Positions 12,262 through 24,685 of a stretch of DNA of 64,000 nucleotides are shown piece by piece (position 1 is the first letter of the stretch; each line of letters begins with the position of its first letter). A program made the position numbers and the translations under genes. Origin of the DNA: Nicotiana tabacum (lineage: Eukaryota > Streptophyta > Magnoliopsida > Solanales > Solanaceae). The notes below the pieces were generated by a model, which was not told the origin of the DNA, searched no databases, and worked only from the letters and a program-made list of their open reading frames with translations. The DNA is taken from NCBI RefSeq assembly GCF_000715075.1, contig NC_134095.1:57966419-58030418 (forward strand), written 5' to 3'.

Positions 12262-15200
12262 TTCGTCCTCAAACGGACATGGAAAAGTATCTGAGCCGGT
12301 GAAAAGATGGGGATATCTGCTCCGCATATCGAACTCGGACTCCCAGGTAGCTGCCTCAATAGGCTGACCTCTCCATTGCACTCGAACCGAAGGGTAACTC
12401 TTCGATCTCAACTAACGATCCCGATGATCTAAAATGGCTACCGGCTCTTTCTCGTAGGTCAGATCCTGGTCCAACTGGACAGTGCTGAAGTCTAACACGT
12501 AGGATGGATTGCCGTGATACTTCCGAAGCATGGACACATGAAACACTAGATGTACTGCTAATAAACCCGGTGGCAACGCGAGTCTGTCTGTAAGCCACCT
12601 CTCCCACTCGATCAAGGATCTCAAAAGGCCCGATAAACCTAGGGCTTAACTTGCCCTTCTTCCCCAATCGCATCACACCCTTCATGGGTGATACTCAAAG
12701 CAACACTCTCTCTCCAACCATGAATGCCACGTCGCGAACCTTACGGTCGGCATAACTCTTATGCCTGGACTGAGCTGTAGAAGTCTATCTTGAACGATCT
12801 TATCCTTATCCAAGGCATCCTGCACTAAATCTGTACCCAATAACCGAGCCTCCTCCGGCTCAAACCACCCAACCGGCGATCAACACTATCTACCATGTAA
12901 TGCCTCAAAAGGAGCCATCTAGATGCTCGACAGATAACTGTTATTGTAGCAAACTCCACTAACGGCAAGAATTGATCCCACGAACCTCCAAAGTCAATAA
13001 CACAGGCGCTGAGCATATCCTCCAAGATCTGAATAGTACGCTCAGACTGTCCGTCCGTCTAAGGATGAAATACTATGCTCAATTCGACCCGCGTACCCAA
13101 CTCACACTGTACTGCTCTCCAAAAATGCGAGGTAAACGGCATACCTCAACCAGAAATGATAGACATAGGCACACCATGAAGACGAACGATCTCATGGATA
13201 TAGATCTCTGTCAACCACTCTGAAGAATAGGAAATGGCCATATGAATGAAATACGCTTACTTGGTCAGCCTATCCATAATAACCCATACTGCGTCGAACT
13301 TCCTCTGAGTCCGTGGGAGTCCGACAACAAAGTCTATAGTGATACTCTCCCATTTCCACTCATAAATCTCAATATTCTGAAGCAAAACACCAGGTCTCTG
13401 ATGCTCGTACTTTACTTGCTGACAATTCAAACATCGAGCTACATATGCAACAATATCTTTCTTCATCCTCCTCCACCAATAATGCTTCCGTAAGTCCTGA
13501 TACATCTTAGTGTCACCCAGATGAATAGAATACCGGGAACAATAGGCATTTTCTAGAATCAACTCACAAAGCCCATCCATATTAGGCACACAAATACGAC
13601 CCTGCATCCTGAAAACTCCATCATCTCCAACTGTAACCTGCTTGGTATCACCATGCTGCACTATGTCCTTAAGGACAAGCAAATGAGGATCATCATATAA
13701 CCGCTCCCTAATACGATCAAACAAGGATGACCGAGCGACTATATAAGCTAGAACATGGCTTGGCTCAGAAACATCCAGAGCAATAGGTTTCTCACCGACT
13801 GGAATATATGCAAGGTTGCCCATACTAGCTGACTTCCTACTCAAAGCATCGGTCACCACATTGGCCTTTCCGGGATGATACAAGATGGTGATATCATAGT
13901 CTTTCAATAGCTCTAACCGCCTTCTCTGCCTCAAATTGAGCTCCTTTTGCTTGAACAAATACTGCAAACTCTTATGATCCGTGAACATCTCACACGACAC
14001 GCTATATAGATAGTGCCTCCAAATCTTTAGCGTGTGAACAATGGTTGTTGGCTCCAAGTCATGAACTGGATAGTTCTTCTCGTGAATCTTCAGCTACCGC
14101 AAATCGTATGCAATAACCTTGTCACCCTGCATTAGTACCCTACAAAGTCCAATACGAGATGCGTCATAATATATTGTATAGGGCCCTGAACCTATGGGCA
14201 ATACCAACCTTGACGCCGTAGTCAAAGCTGTCTTGAGCTTCTAAAAGCTCGCCTCACACTCGTCCGACCACCGAAAGGGGCAACCCTTCTGGGTCAACCT
14301 TGTCATCAGGGCTGCTATAGGTGAAAACCCCTCTATAAATCGAAGGTAATAACCTACTAAACCCAAGAAACCCTGGATCTTTGTAGCTGATATAGGTCTA
14401 GGCCAGTCCTTGACTGCCTCAATCTTCTTAGGATCCACCTAAATACCCTATGCTGATACACCGTGACCCGAGAATGCAACTTAACTCAACCAAAACTCAC
14501 ATTTCAGAAACTTAGCATATAATTGACTGTCTCTCAGAGTCTAAAGAACGATATGCTGCTCATGCTCCTCTTGGCTGTGGGAGTAGATCAAGATATCATC
14601 AATAAAAATAATCATGAAGGAATCCAGATAGGGCTTGAACACCCGGTTCATCAAATCCATAAATGCTGCTGGGGCATTTGTCAAGCCAAATGACATCACT
14701 ACAAACTCATAATGCCCATATCGAGTTCGAAAAGCTGTCTTAGGGACATCAGATGCCCTAATCCTCAACTGATGGTAGCCAGACCTTAAATCAATCTTCG
14801 AAAACACCTTGGCACCCTGAAGCTGATCAAATAAATCATCAATCCTTGGTAATGGATACTTGTTCTTGGTGGTGACTTTGTTCAACTACCGATAGTCTAT
14901 ACACATCCTCATCGATTCATCCTTATTCTTTACAAACAATACCGATACACCCCAAGGCGAGACACTAGGTCTAATAAAGCCCTTATCAAGTAAATCTTGC
15001 AACTGCTCCTTCAATTCTTTCAACTCTGGCGGGGTCATACGGTATGGAGGAATAGAAATGGGTTGAGTGCCCGGAGCCAAATCAATGCAAAAGTCAATAT
15101 CCCTATCGGGTGGCATCCCTGGTAGGACTACAGGAAATACCTCTAGAAACTCATGAACAACTGGTACATAATCCATGGAAGGAACCACCGTACTGGAGTC

Positions 15201-15660
15201 ACGAACATAAGCCAAATAAGTCAAATACCCCTTCTCGACCATACGTCGAGCCTTCATATAAGAAATAACCCTGCTAGTAGAATGACTAGGAGTACCTATC
15301 CACTCCAATCGAGGCAACCTCGGTAAGGCTAAGGTCACGGTCTTGGCGTGACAGTCCAATATAGCATGATAAGGTGACAACCAATCTATCCCAAAAATGA
15401 TATAAAAATCGACCATATCAAGAAGTAGAAGGTCTACATGAGTCTCAAGACCCGCAATAATAACCACACACGAATGATAGACACAATCTACAATAATAGA
15501 ATCTCCCATAACTGTGGACATATACATGGGAGCACTCAAAGAATAACGAGGCACAACCAAATATGAAGCAAAATAGGATGATACATATGAATACGTAAAT
15601 CTCGGATCAACTAATACTGAGGCATCCCTACTACAAACTGAAACCGTACTTGTGATGCGT
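12262..15660 (-). pseudogene. pol pseudogene: protease, RT, RNase H, integrase, chromodomain
   Basis: Minus-strand pieces in order. Aspartic protease region (~15660-15330): VLVD at the active site, where the usual DPG glycine is changed, then FGIDWLSPYHAILDC. Reverse transcriptase (~15030-14400): [28 protein letters not shown], catalytic FIDDILIYS. RNase H (~14160-13900): [24 protein letters not shown]. Integrase (~13650-12830): zinc-binding [11 protein letters not shown]...CLNCQQ, then TIDFVVGLP, a second catalytic aspartate replaced by glycine (IISG), then [10 protein letters not shown]. The C-terminal chromodomain-like WRGQP...ATWE segment is near 12360-12400. At least ten internal stops and several frameshifts make it dead. 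Several stops are TAG where the sister copy at 19936-21850 has glutamine. Confidence 0.9.
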
Positions 15661-15689
15661 GGGATGACTTAGCCTCAGGATTGGCTGAA

Positions 15690-16368
15690 AAAACATAGCA
15701 TCGGGGCTGGGCCCCACCACTTGGAACTACATCTCAAAGACGGGCCCTGTCTCGCTGACCTCCACCTCTCGCGGCCTGACCTCTACCTCTAATACCTCGA
15801 CCTCTACCTTTAGCTGTCTGACCCCTACCTCTAGCTAGCTGAGCGGGCAGTGGAACACCCGGTGCCGGGACCATGGCACGAGAACCCTGGGGATGAGAAC
15901 TTCTCGAAGCTCGAGGACAATATCTAGCAATGTGCCTCGGATCACCACAAGTATAACAAGACTTCGGCTGCTGTAGTTGATGACCCCGAAACTGGCCCTG
16001 GGGGTCTGGGCCTAACTAACCACCCTAAAAACTCAGGAGCAGAGGTGCACTGATAGGAGTTGGTAGTGCACTATAGGCTAGGTGATTGGAATACTGCATA
16101 TGTGATCCATGGCCACCTGAAACACCGGGGTGGCTATGAACCCCTCTGGAATGTGAGCCGGTCTGGTAGGAATAGTCTGGGCCGGGACCTCATCATCAAA
16201 CTCCACCTGAGGCTCCATTACTAGTGCTGCTTCTCGAGCTCTAGGCTAAGCCCTGCCCCTACCTCGGCCTCTAGTACGACCTCGGCCTTGTCCTCTGCCC
16301 TTCGTAGGAGCTGCCACTGGGGGCTGGGGCTGCTGATCAGCTGATGAAGCGGTACGTGTTCTCTCCAT
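15690..16368 (-). pseudogene. gag pseudogene with a large internal deletion
   Basis: It begins MERTRTASS at 16368, close to the gag at 3383, with a GRGQGRGRTRGRGR basic stretch and then EPQVEFDDEVPAQ...HIPEGFIATPVFQ. It then jumps directly to sequence from behind the capsid domain, ahead of the zinc knuckle CYTCGDPRHIARYC (CX2CX4HX4C; about 15918-15960). About 900 bp of capsid-coding sequence are therefore missing compared with a full gag, and the remainder has stops. After the knuckle comes a second arginine/glycine-rich stretch leading toward protease. Confidence 0.8.
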
Positions 16369-16553
16369 CTGCGAAAGGACAAGAGTAGAAAGTTCAATTA
16401 GCATTGAGAGATCAAATCGTATGACAGAGAAGAATAGAAGTGAAATTGTTCCTAAAATCTGTAGCCTCTAGGGGATAAGCACATACGTTTCCATACTGAT
16501 CCCTCAGACTGTACCTAGCTTGTTCATGAATTGTGAGGCCTAGGCAACCTAGT

Positions 16554-16565
16554 GCTTTGATACCA
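16554..16565 (-). other. primer-binding site, initiator tRNA-Met type
   Basis: On the minus strand TGGTATCAAAGC lies three bases after the LTR end (TGACA, 16569-16573). It has one mismatch to the standard TGGTATCAGAGC. Confidence 0.88.
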
Positions 16566-16568
16566 ACT

Positions 16569-18292
16569 TGTCACGACCTGAATTTTCCACCATCGGGATC
16601 ATGGTGGCGCCTAACTTTTCAAAATGCTAGCAAGCCAATAACAATATTTAAACCTAAACAGAGTAAAGAAGTGCGAAAATTCATAATAACCCAAGTACTA
16701 ATACAAGACTACCCAAAATATGGTGTCACAATCCACGAACTTCTAAGAGTCACTACAAATACTGGTTAAAAGAAAATACAACTGTCCTCGAATCAAAAGA
16801 AAACATGAAAACTAGGATAACTGGAAGGGGACTCCAGGGTCTGCAAACGCTGGTAGATCTACCTTGGGTCTTCTGTTGCACTGAAGGCAGCAACCCAACT
16901 CTGATCAACACGGTCCAGTACCGAAATCTGCACAGAAAGTGCAGAGTGCAGTATCAGTACAACTGACCCCATGTACTAGTAAGTGCCGAGCCTAACCTCG
17001 GCGAAGTAGTAACAAGGCTAGGACAAGACACACATATAAACCTGTGCAGTTAATCAATATACGAGCGTGATAACAACTAATAGAAATTAAACACATATTA
17101 ACGGGGGGGGTGAAAACATGCTGAGGGGAGTACGAGATTATGAGAATAGAACAGTAAAGAAACACAGTAAAACAAGTGCACAACATCACCCTTTGTGCTT
17201 TTATTCTCGTCCTCACCATAACAACAAATCAATAACAACCGGGCAATAGAAATTATTAGTAACAAGCCTCATATTAATATTTAGCTTGCCAACGTAAACC
17301 TCAACTTCGAGTCAATATTCAACAAATATCCAATTCCTGTAAATCATGATAAGAATTGTTCAACATGAAGAATAGCCAGTTTAAGCATGAACAATACGAA
17401 TAAAGAATACAACAATCATAAGAATAAGACCTACTGGCATGATATGACCCGAAAATAATGTATAGATACTCGTCACCTCACCTATACGTCGAACTCAACA
17501 ACCAAACACATAGAAAATAGACAACACTACGTAATCCCTCAACCTAAGGTTAGCCACAACACTTACCTCGATTCCACGGCCAAACTCAAGCCTCAGTCAC
17601 TGCTTTTACTCTAGTTTCCACCACCGAACCACTCGTATCTAGTCATAATTAACTTAATAACATCAATTATCGCTAAAGAAATCAATTCTGATGCATAATT
17701 ATAAGTTTCCCAATATTTTCCCCAAAAAGTCAAAAACAATCTCGAGCCCGCTTGGTTAAAACTCGAGGTTCAGACCAAAACCCATTCACCCATTCATCCA
17801 CAAGCCTAAATATGTCATTTATTTCGAAATCCAACCTCAAATTGAGGTCTAAATTCCAATTATACCAAAATCCCTAATTCTACCCAAACCCCCAATTTCC
17901 ACCATGAAAACCCTAGATTTTGGTTGAAAATTGATGAAATGCAATGGGTAATTGGAAGAAAGTAGTTTAGAATCATTTACCAACACTTTGGGGAAGAAAT
18001 TGTCTCTTGAAAATTGCCCTAAGTCTTCTAGTTTTTGAATATATTAAATAATGGCCAATTCCCGTTTCTGCTTTTGTTTTAAGTGCTCGGCAACAATGTT
18101 CATTGCGATCGCGTAAACACTATCGCGTTCACGAAGAGCAGCCTTACCGGGACTTACAGGATCGTAGGAAACACTACGCATTCGCGAAGGTTTATCCTGC
18201 CCTACCATCGCGTTCGTGATATGGGGATCGCGTTTGCATAGGGTTTCTCAGGTCCCCTAGCCAGCCTTCCTAAAGCTACGCGTTCGCAGTCG
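16569..18292 (-). repeat. 5' LTR of the minus-strand chromovirus, 5'-truncated
   Basis: It ends TGACA at 16569 on the minus strand and matches the left LTR over about 1.1 kb. At about 18292, inside its GC-rich palindrome cluster (18075-18292), the match stops and a plus-strand LTR of another family begins. Confidence 0.8.
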
Positions 18293-19935
18293 ATCGATCG
18301 CAAACGAACTCCGATTTTCGAGTTCTTTATATGTACAAACTCGTGAGATGATGAAGAACATTTTGGTATAAAGTTTGTCTAGTTCTGGGATGCGGACCCT
18401 AAGGTCGGGTTTTGATTGATTTCTGGTTTTGTGCTTAAAATCGATGTTTTTCAATTGGAATTCATTCGTTTAGCATAATTTGATGATAAAAATCTGAACT
18501 TGGTAGATTTGGAGCACTCGGAAGTTGGTTTGAGAGGCAAGCGTGTTGCGGAGTAGCTTTTCGGGCTAGTTCGAGCTGAGTAATGATTTTAAATGTTGTT
18601 CTGAGGGTATGAAACCCCAGATATACAACGTTCGGCTGTGTTGAGGTGATGCACATGCTAGATGACGAGCGTGGGGTCGTGCACCGTTGGGGATTATGAC
18701 TTATTCCATCCCGAATGACTATTTTTCTTTATATTTGGGAGCTAATTATTTGATATTATTATACTTTGGGCTAAATGCCATATTTGGGCTTCGTGCCAAC
18801 TGTTTGAATCCTTAGGGGATCGTTAGTGATATTTTCCTCACTGTTTGATTTCATATTTGTGGTCAGTCATGCCAAATCTTTTAATGTTTTCAAAACTTAG
18901 CTATGTTAATCTATTTTAGAAACCTTAAATGATGTTTTAAAGATATTTTGAGCTGAGCTGCATATTTTTACTATTGCCCGAAGGGCTTATGAGATTCTGA
19001 CTGAGTAAGGCCGAGGGCCTGTATTGTGAGGATACTTTTGGGTCGGGTTGTACGCCACAGCAGTGATACACTAATTATGATAATGAGGCCGAGGGCCTGA
19101 GGTTGTACGCCACGAGGTGGCTTGATATTGATATGAGGCCGAGAGCCTGTTTATGATGCCACGAAATGGTTGATATTGCGCTTGGGTAATAAGGGGCCCC
19201 TCCAGGAGTCTGCACACCCCCAATGAGCGCGGGTACCCATTGTGACATGAGATATAGCCCGAGGGGCTGGTATTATTCTAGTATATTACCCGAGGGGCTG
19301 ATTTGATGTTATTGTGCCCGAGGGGCAGTTCTTATGTGTTTATCATTCCTAGTTTTTTCCCTATCTATTGTTGACTGCTTAAAAAGGTATTTTTATGAGA
19401 TTTCATTGTTAAATTGTGTTACTGATTTTGTTATGCCTTGGATAGCTAAATATTGTGTTTAACATGATTTTATATCATTCAGTATTCATTTATTCTTATT
19501 ACTCACTGAGTTGGAAGTACTCACTTTATTCCCTGCACTTCTGTGTGCAGATTCGGGCGCTACAGGTCCTGCTACTAAGGGTTGACAGTTCTAGCAGATT
19601 TTCGGAGGTTTACTAAGTAGCTGCTTGGCGATTCGCAGCCCAGTGCAACCTCCCTCTATCTTATTTCTTTTCTGATTCAGTTATTTAGTAGTGGAGTAGA
19701 CTTTCAGAGTAGTAGTATTGTTTTAGATGCTCATGACTGGTGACACCCCGATGTCGGGCTGTGTTGGCTTTTATTTCCCAAATTATACTGTTAAATACTT
19801 ATTTTGGGATTTTAATTCTGATTAAAGACTTATTAGTTATTATTTTAATTGCTTAAAGTGAATTGGAAGTGAGTTGGTTGGCCTTGTCTTCACGAGAGGC
19901 GCCATCACGACCGGGTTGAGTTTAGGGTCATGATA
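18293..19935 (+). repeat. 5'-truncated 5' LTR
   Basis: It aligns with the later part of the 3' LTR (about 23040-24685): GAGGGTATGAAACCC, GATGACGAGCGTGGG, GTGCACCGTTGGGGATTATGACTT and GCGCCATCACGACCGGGT occur in the same order. It ends GGTCATGATA, a decayed form of GGTCATGACA. Confidence 0.82.
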
Positions 19936-21850
19936 GTGTTAATGCAGGAGGGTAGAGTGATTTCTTATGCTTCTCGTCAGTTGAAGGCCCATGAGAAGAA
20001 CTACCCTGTTCATGATCTAGAGTTGGCTGCCATTGTTCACGCGTTGAATATTTGGAGGCATTATTTATATGGTGTGTCTTGTGAGGTGATTACTGATCAT
20101 CGTAGCCTCCACCACTTATTTAAATAGAAGGATCTCAATTTAAAGCAGCAAAGATGGTTGGAACTGCTAAAGGACTATGATATCACTATCTTGTATCATC
20201 GAGGGAAGGCCAATGTAGTGGCCGATGCTTTGAGTAGGAAGGTGGTGAGTATGGGTAGTTTGGCGTATATTCTTGTTAGGGAGAGACCTCTTGCAGTTGA
20301 TGTTCAGGCCTTGGCCAATCAGTTTGTGAGGTTGGATATTTCGGAGCCACAGTCGGATCTTAGCTTGTATGGTTCTCGGTCTTCCTTGTTTGATCGCATC
20401 AGAGAGCGCCAATATGATAATCCTCATTAGCTTGTCCTTAAGGAAAACGTTCAGCACGACGATGCCAGAGATGTGACTATTGGTGATGATGGGGTATTGA
20501 GGATGTAGGGCCGGATATGTGTGCCCAATGTAGATGGACTTCGGGAGTTGATTCTGGACGAGGCCTATAGTTTGCGGTATTCCATTAATCCAAGTGCCGC
20601 GAAGATGTATCAGGATTTGAGACAACATTATTGGTGGAAAAGAATGAAAAAGGATATTGTCGGATTTGTAGCTCGGTGTCTCAATTATCAGTAGGTGAAA
20701 TATGAGCATCAGAGATCGGGTGGCTTGCTTCAGCAGATAGATATTCTAGAGTGGAAGTGGGAGCGGATCACCATGGACTTTGTAGTTGGGCTCCCACAGA
20801 CATTGAAGAAGTTCGATGCTCTTTGGGTGCTTGTGGATTGGCTGACCAAGTCCGCGCACTTCATTCCTGTGTGTACTACCTATTCTTCAGAGCGGTTGGC
20901 AGAGATTTTTCTCTTGCGTGGTGCCCCGGTTTCTATCATTTTAGATAGAGGTACTCAGTTTACTTTGTAGTTTTGGAGGTTCGTACAGCGAGAGTTAGGT
21001 ACTCAGGTTGAGTTGAGCACAACTTTTCACCCTCAGACAGACGGGCAGTCCGAGCGCACTATTCAGATATTGGAGGACATGTTGCGCATTTGTGTCATTG
21101 ATTTTGGGGGTTGGGATCAATTTCTACCGCTCGTGGAGTTTGCATATAACAATAGTCATTAGTCGAGTATTCAGATAGCTCCATATGAAGCTTTATATGG
21201 GAGACGATGTAGATCTCCAGTTGGTTGGTTTGAGCCGGGTGAGGCTAGACTTTTGGGTACATACTTGGTGCAGGATGCTTTGGACAAGGTGAAGGTTATT
21301 CAGGAGCGACTTCGTACAACACAGTCAAGACAAAAGAGTTATCTTGACAGGAAGGTTCGTGATGTATCCTATATGATTGGGGAGAAGGTTCTATTGAAGG
21401 TTTCACCCATGAAGGGTGTTATGAGATTTGGGAAGAAGGATAAATTGAGTCCTCGGTTCATTAGTCCTTTCGAGGTGCTTTAGAGGATTGGAGAGGTGGC
21501 TTATGAGTTGGCTTTGCCACCTAGCTTGTCGAGTGCGCATTCAATATTTCATGTTTCTATGCTCCGGAAGTATATTGGCGATCTATCTCATGTTTTGGAT
21601 TTCAGCACGGTTTAGTTAGACAGTGATTTGACTTATGATGTGGAGCCAGTAGCTATTTTGGAGCGTCAGGTTCGAAAGTCGAGATCAAAGGATATAACTT
21701 CAGTAAAAGTGCAGTGGAGAGATTGGCCCGTGGAGGAAGCTAACTGGGAGACCGAGCGGGAGATGCAAAGCAGATATCCTCACCTATTTGAGGCTTCAGG
21801 TATGTTTCTTGACTCGTTCGAGGACAAATGTTTGTTTAAGAGGGGGACGA
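19936..21850 (+). pseudogene. pol pseudogene: RNase H, integrase, chromodomain only
   Basis: One frame carries the family from [17 protein letters not shown] (RNase [12 protein letters not shown]) through integrase (HYWWKRMKKDI with the CLNYQ zinc pair damaged, catalytic [29 protein letters not shown]) to a chromodomain-like end (VKVQWRDWPVEEANWE). The frame is never shifted, but it is cut by eight TAG codons at 20125, 20428, 20506, 20692, 20968, 21160, 21481 and 21613. There is no TAA or TGA among them. In the minus-strand sister, at least four of these sites are glutamine. The frame reaches its natural stop at the start of the 3' LTR. Confidence 0.92.
21841..21850 (+). other. polypurine tract
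   Basis: AGGGGGACGA directly precedes the LTR start TGTAGCGACTCG and continues a purine run from ~21838. Confidence 0.65.
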
Positions 21851-24685
21851 TGTAGCGACTCGACTGGTCGTTTTATGAGTTACCACTCTATTTCCCCTAT
21901 TTCTGCTTATTTATGTGTTGTTCAGCTACATTTCATCGTATCGCGTTGGTTGGTTTAGGTTCAGAGTGGTTTTGTAGAGAAATGCGACACTTAGTCTCTT
22001 TTTAGGAAGCTTTAGTTTAAAAAGTCAACCGGAAGTTGACTTGTGAGTAAATGATCTTGGAACTTAGTTTTTATGGTTCGGATAGCTTCATGAGGTGATT
22101 TGGGACTTAGGAGCGTGATCGAAATGTATTTTGGAGGTCCGTGGTAGATTTAGGTTTGAATTGGCAAAATTGGAGTTTTGGCGTTTTTCGGTTGGTAGTG
22201 GAAATTTTGATATCGGGATCGGATTGGAATTCTGGAAATTGGAGTAGGTCTATTATGTCATTTGGGACGTGTGTGCTAAATTTCAGGTCATTCGGATGAG
22301 GTTTGATAGGTTTTTGGATTGATTGCGAAATTTAGAAGTTTGGAAATCCTTACGCTTGAATCCGAGGGTGATTTGATGTTTTGATGTTGTTTTGAGTGTT
22401 TCGATGGTTGGTATGAGTTTGAATGGTGATATGTGACTTGTTCGTATTTTTGGTTGAGGTCCCGGGGGCCTCGGGATGATTTCGGAAGGTTGTTGGAAAG
22501 ATTGGAATTGAGTTTGAGTAGCTTCAGCTGCTGTTCCTGTCATAACCACTCCTGCGGATTGGGGACCGTAGGTGCGAGCCCGCAGAAGCGAAGAAAGGGT
22601 CGCAAATGCGACCAAGATTGAGAAGGGCAGGAGCCGCAGATGCGGTGAGGTGAGCGCACCTGCGAGGTCGCAGGTGGGGGTAATTGATCGCAGATGCGGT
22701 TTTGGGCCGATAAGTGACTTTCGCAGGTGCGACCTATCTGACCGCACGTGTAGGTACGTGTTTGGGTCCGCAGGTGCGGAAATGCCTGGGCAGAAACTAT
22801 ATAAGCATTCTTTTGCGATTTTCATCTAATTTCCTCCATTTGTGAGACGAGTTTGGAGCTTTTTGAGAGGATTTGAAGAGGGATTCAAGGGGGTAACGCT
22901 TGGAGGTAAGATTTTTGAACTCAATACTCGATTCTATGGTGATTTCTAACTAATTAGACATGAAATTAGTGGGATTTAAGGGTTAAAATTGGAGAATTAG
23001 GGCTTATAATTAGAGAGCTTTGATTGGGGATTTGAGGGCCATTTGAGGTCCGATTTTGATGTTCTTGATATGTATAGACTCGTGGGAGGTTAAGGATTCT
23101 TATGATGTGATTTTTATCGGATTCCGAGATGTGGGCCCAGGGGTCGCGTTTGGCCAATTTCGGGATTTTTGATGTAATTTGATTATTTTCGCGTGGGCTT
23201 TGTTCCTTTAGCTTATATTGACGGCATGAATCTGGTTTTGGTTAGATTCAGAGTATTAGGAGGCTGATTCGAGAGGCAAGGGCATCGCGGGCTAGAGTTC
23301 AGACTGGTTTGAGGTAAGTAATGATTTTTAATATTGTCGTGAGGGTATGAAACCCTAGATTTCACATCGTGGTGCTACTTTGAGGTGACGCATACTCTAG
23401 ATGACGAGCGTGGGTACGTGCACCGTTGGGGATTATGACTTGGTCCATCCCGTACGACTATTAAGTCGCGTATTTGATTGAAAACTATTTGATACTATTG
23501 TGTTTTGGAAAGTTTTACCATTTTTTGGGTTGAATGCCATATTTGGGCATCGTGCCAACTGTTTGGACCCTTATGGGCTTTTTACTACTATTCCTCACTG
23601 TTTTAACTTAATATCTGTACTCAGTCATGCTGTATTTTACTGATTTCACAAACCATCCGTATTTGCTCTGTTTTGATATTTACAATGATGTTTGGGCTGA
23701 ACATCCTATTTTACTGCTGCTGAGTGGCTTAAGAGGTTTCTGACTGAGTGAGGCCGAGGGCTTGTGTTGTGAGGATATTATGGGATCAGGCTGCGTGCTG
23801 CAACATGTTGTACTGATTTTGTGATATATGAGAGGCCAAGGGTCTGATTTGTTATGACACGAGATGACTTGTGATAGCGCTTGGGTTGTAGGAGCTCCTC
23901 TGGAGTCTAAACACCCCAGTGAGCGCGGGTACCCAGTGTGAGTGATGTGATGTAGCCCGAGAGGCTGTTGTTGATTCATATTGTTGCCCGAGGGGCTGAT
24001 TACAAGTGACTATGAGGTAGCCCGAGGGGTTGGTTCTGTTGATATTTGGCTTGAGGGGCGGTTTATGGTACATTTTATGCCCGAGATGCTGTTTACGTTT
24101 CTATCATTTTTACTCATTGTTTCACCACTTGTTTGAAACTATTGAAAGAAGTTTTAAAAAGGTTTTACTGAAATTGAGTCATTTTTTGAGTTAATTAATT
24201 TTCTGTATTGTTCTGGACATATACTGTTTTGCTGTAGTGTTATGACGTGAAATTACCTGTTTTCTTACTGCTCAACCGCTTTTACTTTTATTACTTACTG
24301 AGTTGACGTACTCACATTACTCCCTGGATGCGATCAGTCTTCCAGCAGGTCTCCGGAGTTGGCTAGGTAGCTGCTTATCGTTCGCAGCCCTGCACTTCTC
24401 CTTCTTACCTTACTCAGATTGTCTTAGTATTTTATTTTTGGACTATGTTAGCCTTTCTTGTTCTTAGACGGGTTTGTAGTTGCTTATGACTGGTGACACT
24501 CCGATGTCGAGCTTGTGTTATATTTTCGCAATGCTTATTTAAACATATATTGTCAGATATTTCTGTTAATTAATGGCTTAAAAAAATGATCTTTATAGAA
24601 TAGTGGTTCGATTCGGGAATTGTGTCGGCTGACCTATTTTCACGATATGCGCCATCACGACCGGGTCGGTTTTACGGTCATGACA
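21851..24685 (+). repeat. 3' LTR (2835 bp)
   Basis: It starts TGTAGCGACTCGACTGG and ends GGTCATGACA. It contains a cluster of CCGCAGATGCGG / TCGCAGGTGCGA palindromic words (22565-22780), a TATA box (22798-22804), and a run of GCCCGAGGGGCTG-type repeats (23955-24085), also present in the truncated 5' LTR (19255-19335). Confidence 0.85.
22798..22804 (+). promoter_or_regulatory. TATA box of the 21851 LTR
   Basis: TATATAA occurs just downstream of the GC-rich palindrome cluster, the same layout as in the 7285 LTR. Confidence 0.5.

Larger units (their letters stand above)
10164..18292 (-). mobile_element. minus-strand chromovirus (Ty3/gypsy), both outer LTR ends truncated
   Basis: Reading on the minus strand: part of a 5' LTR (18292 down to 16569), tRNA-Met primer-binding site, decayed gag (16368 to ~15700), decayed pol (~15660 to 12262) and a 3' LTR (12239 down to 10164). 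The pol order protease, RT, RNase H, integrase and a C-terminal chromodomain-like segment is that of a chromovirus; the Tekay/Del lineage is my inference. The left LTR lacks its last ~600 bp and the right LTR its first part, each replaced by a plus-strand LTR of another family. Confidence 0.85.
18293..24685 (+). mobile_element. plus-strand chromovirus with internal deletion
   Basis: A 5'-truncated 5' LTR (18293-19935), then immediately the RNase H part of pol, then integrase and chromodomain to ~21850, then a complete 3' LTR (21851-24685). The primer-binding site, gag, protease and RT catalytic region are all missing, so a deletion of several kb starts exactly at or within a few bases of the 5' LTR end. 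The element cannot move by itself. Confidence 0.85.

Noticed and set aside
20167..20709. 180-codon minus-strand frame opposite the plus-strand pol
   Set aside because: It is antisense to integrase and RNase H sequence that has a full set of family motifs on the plus strand.
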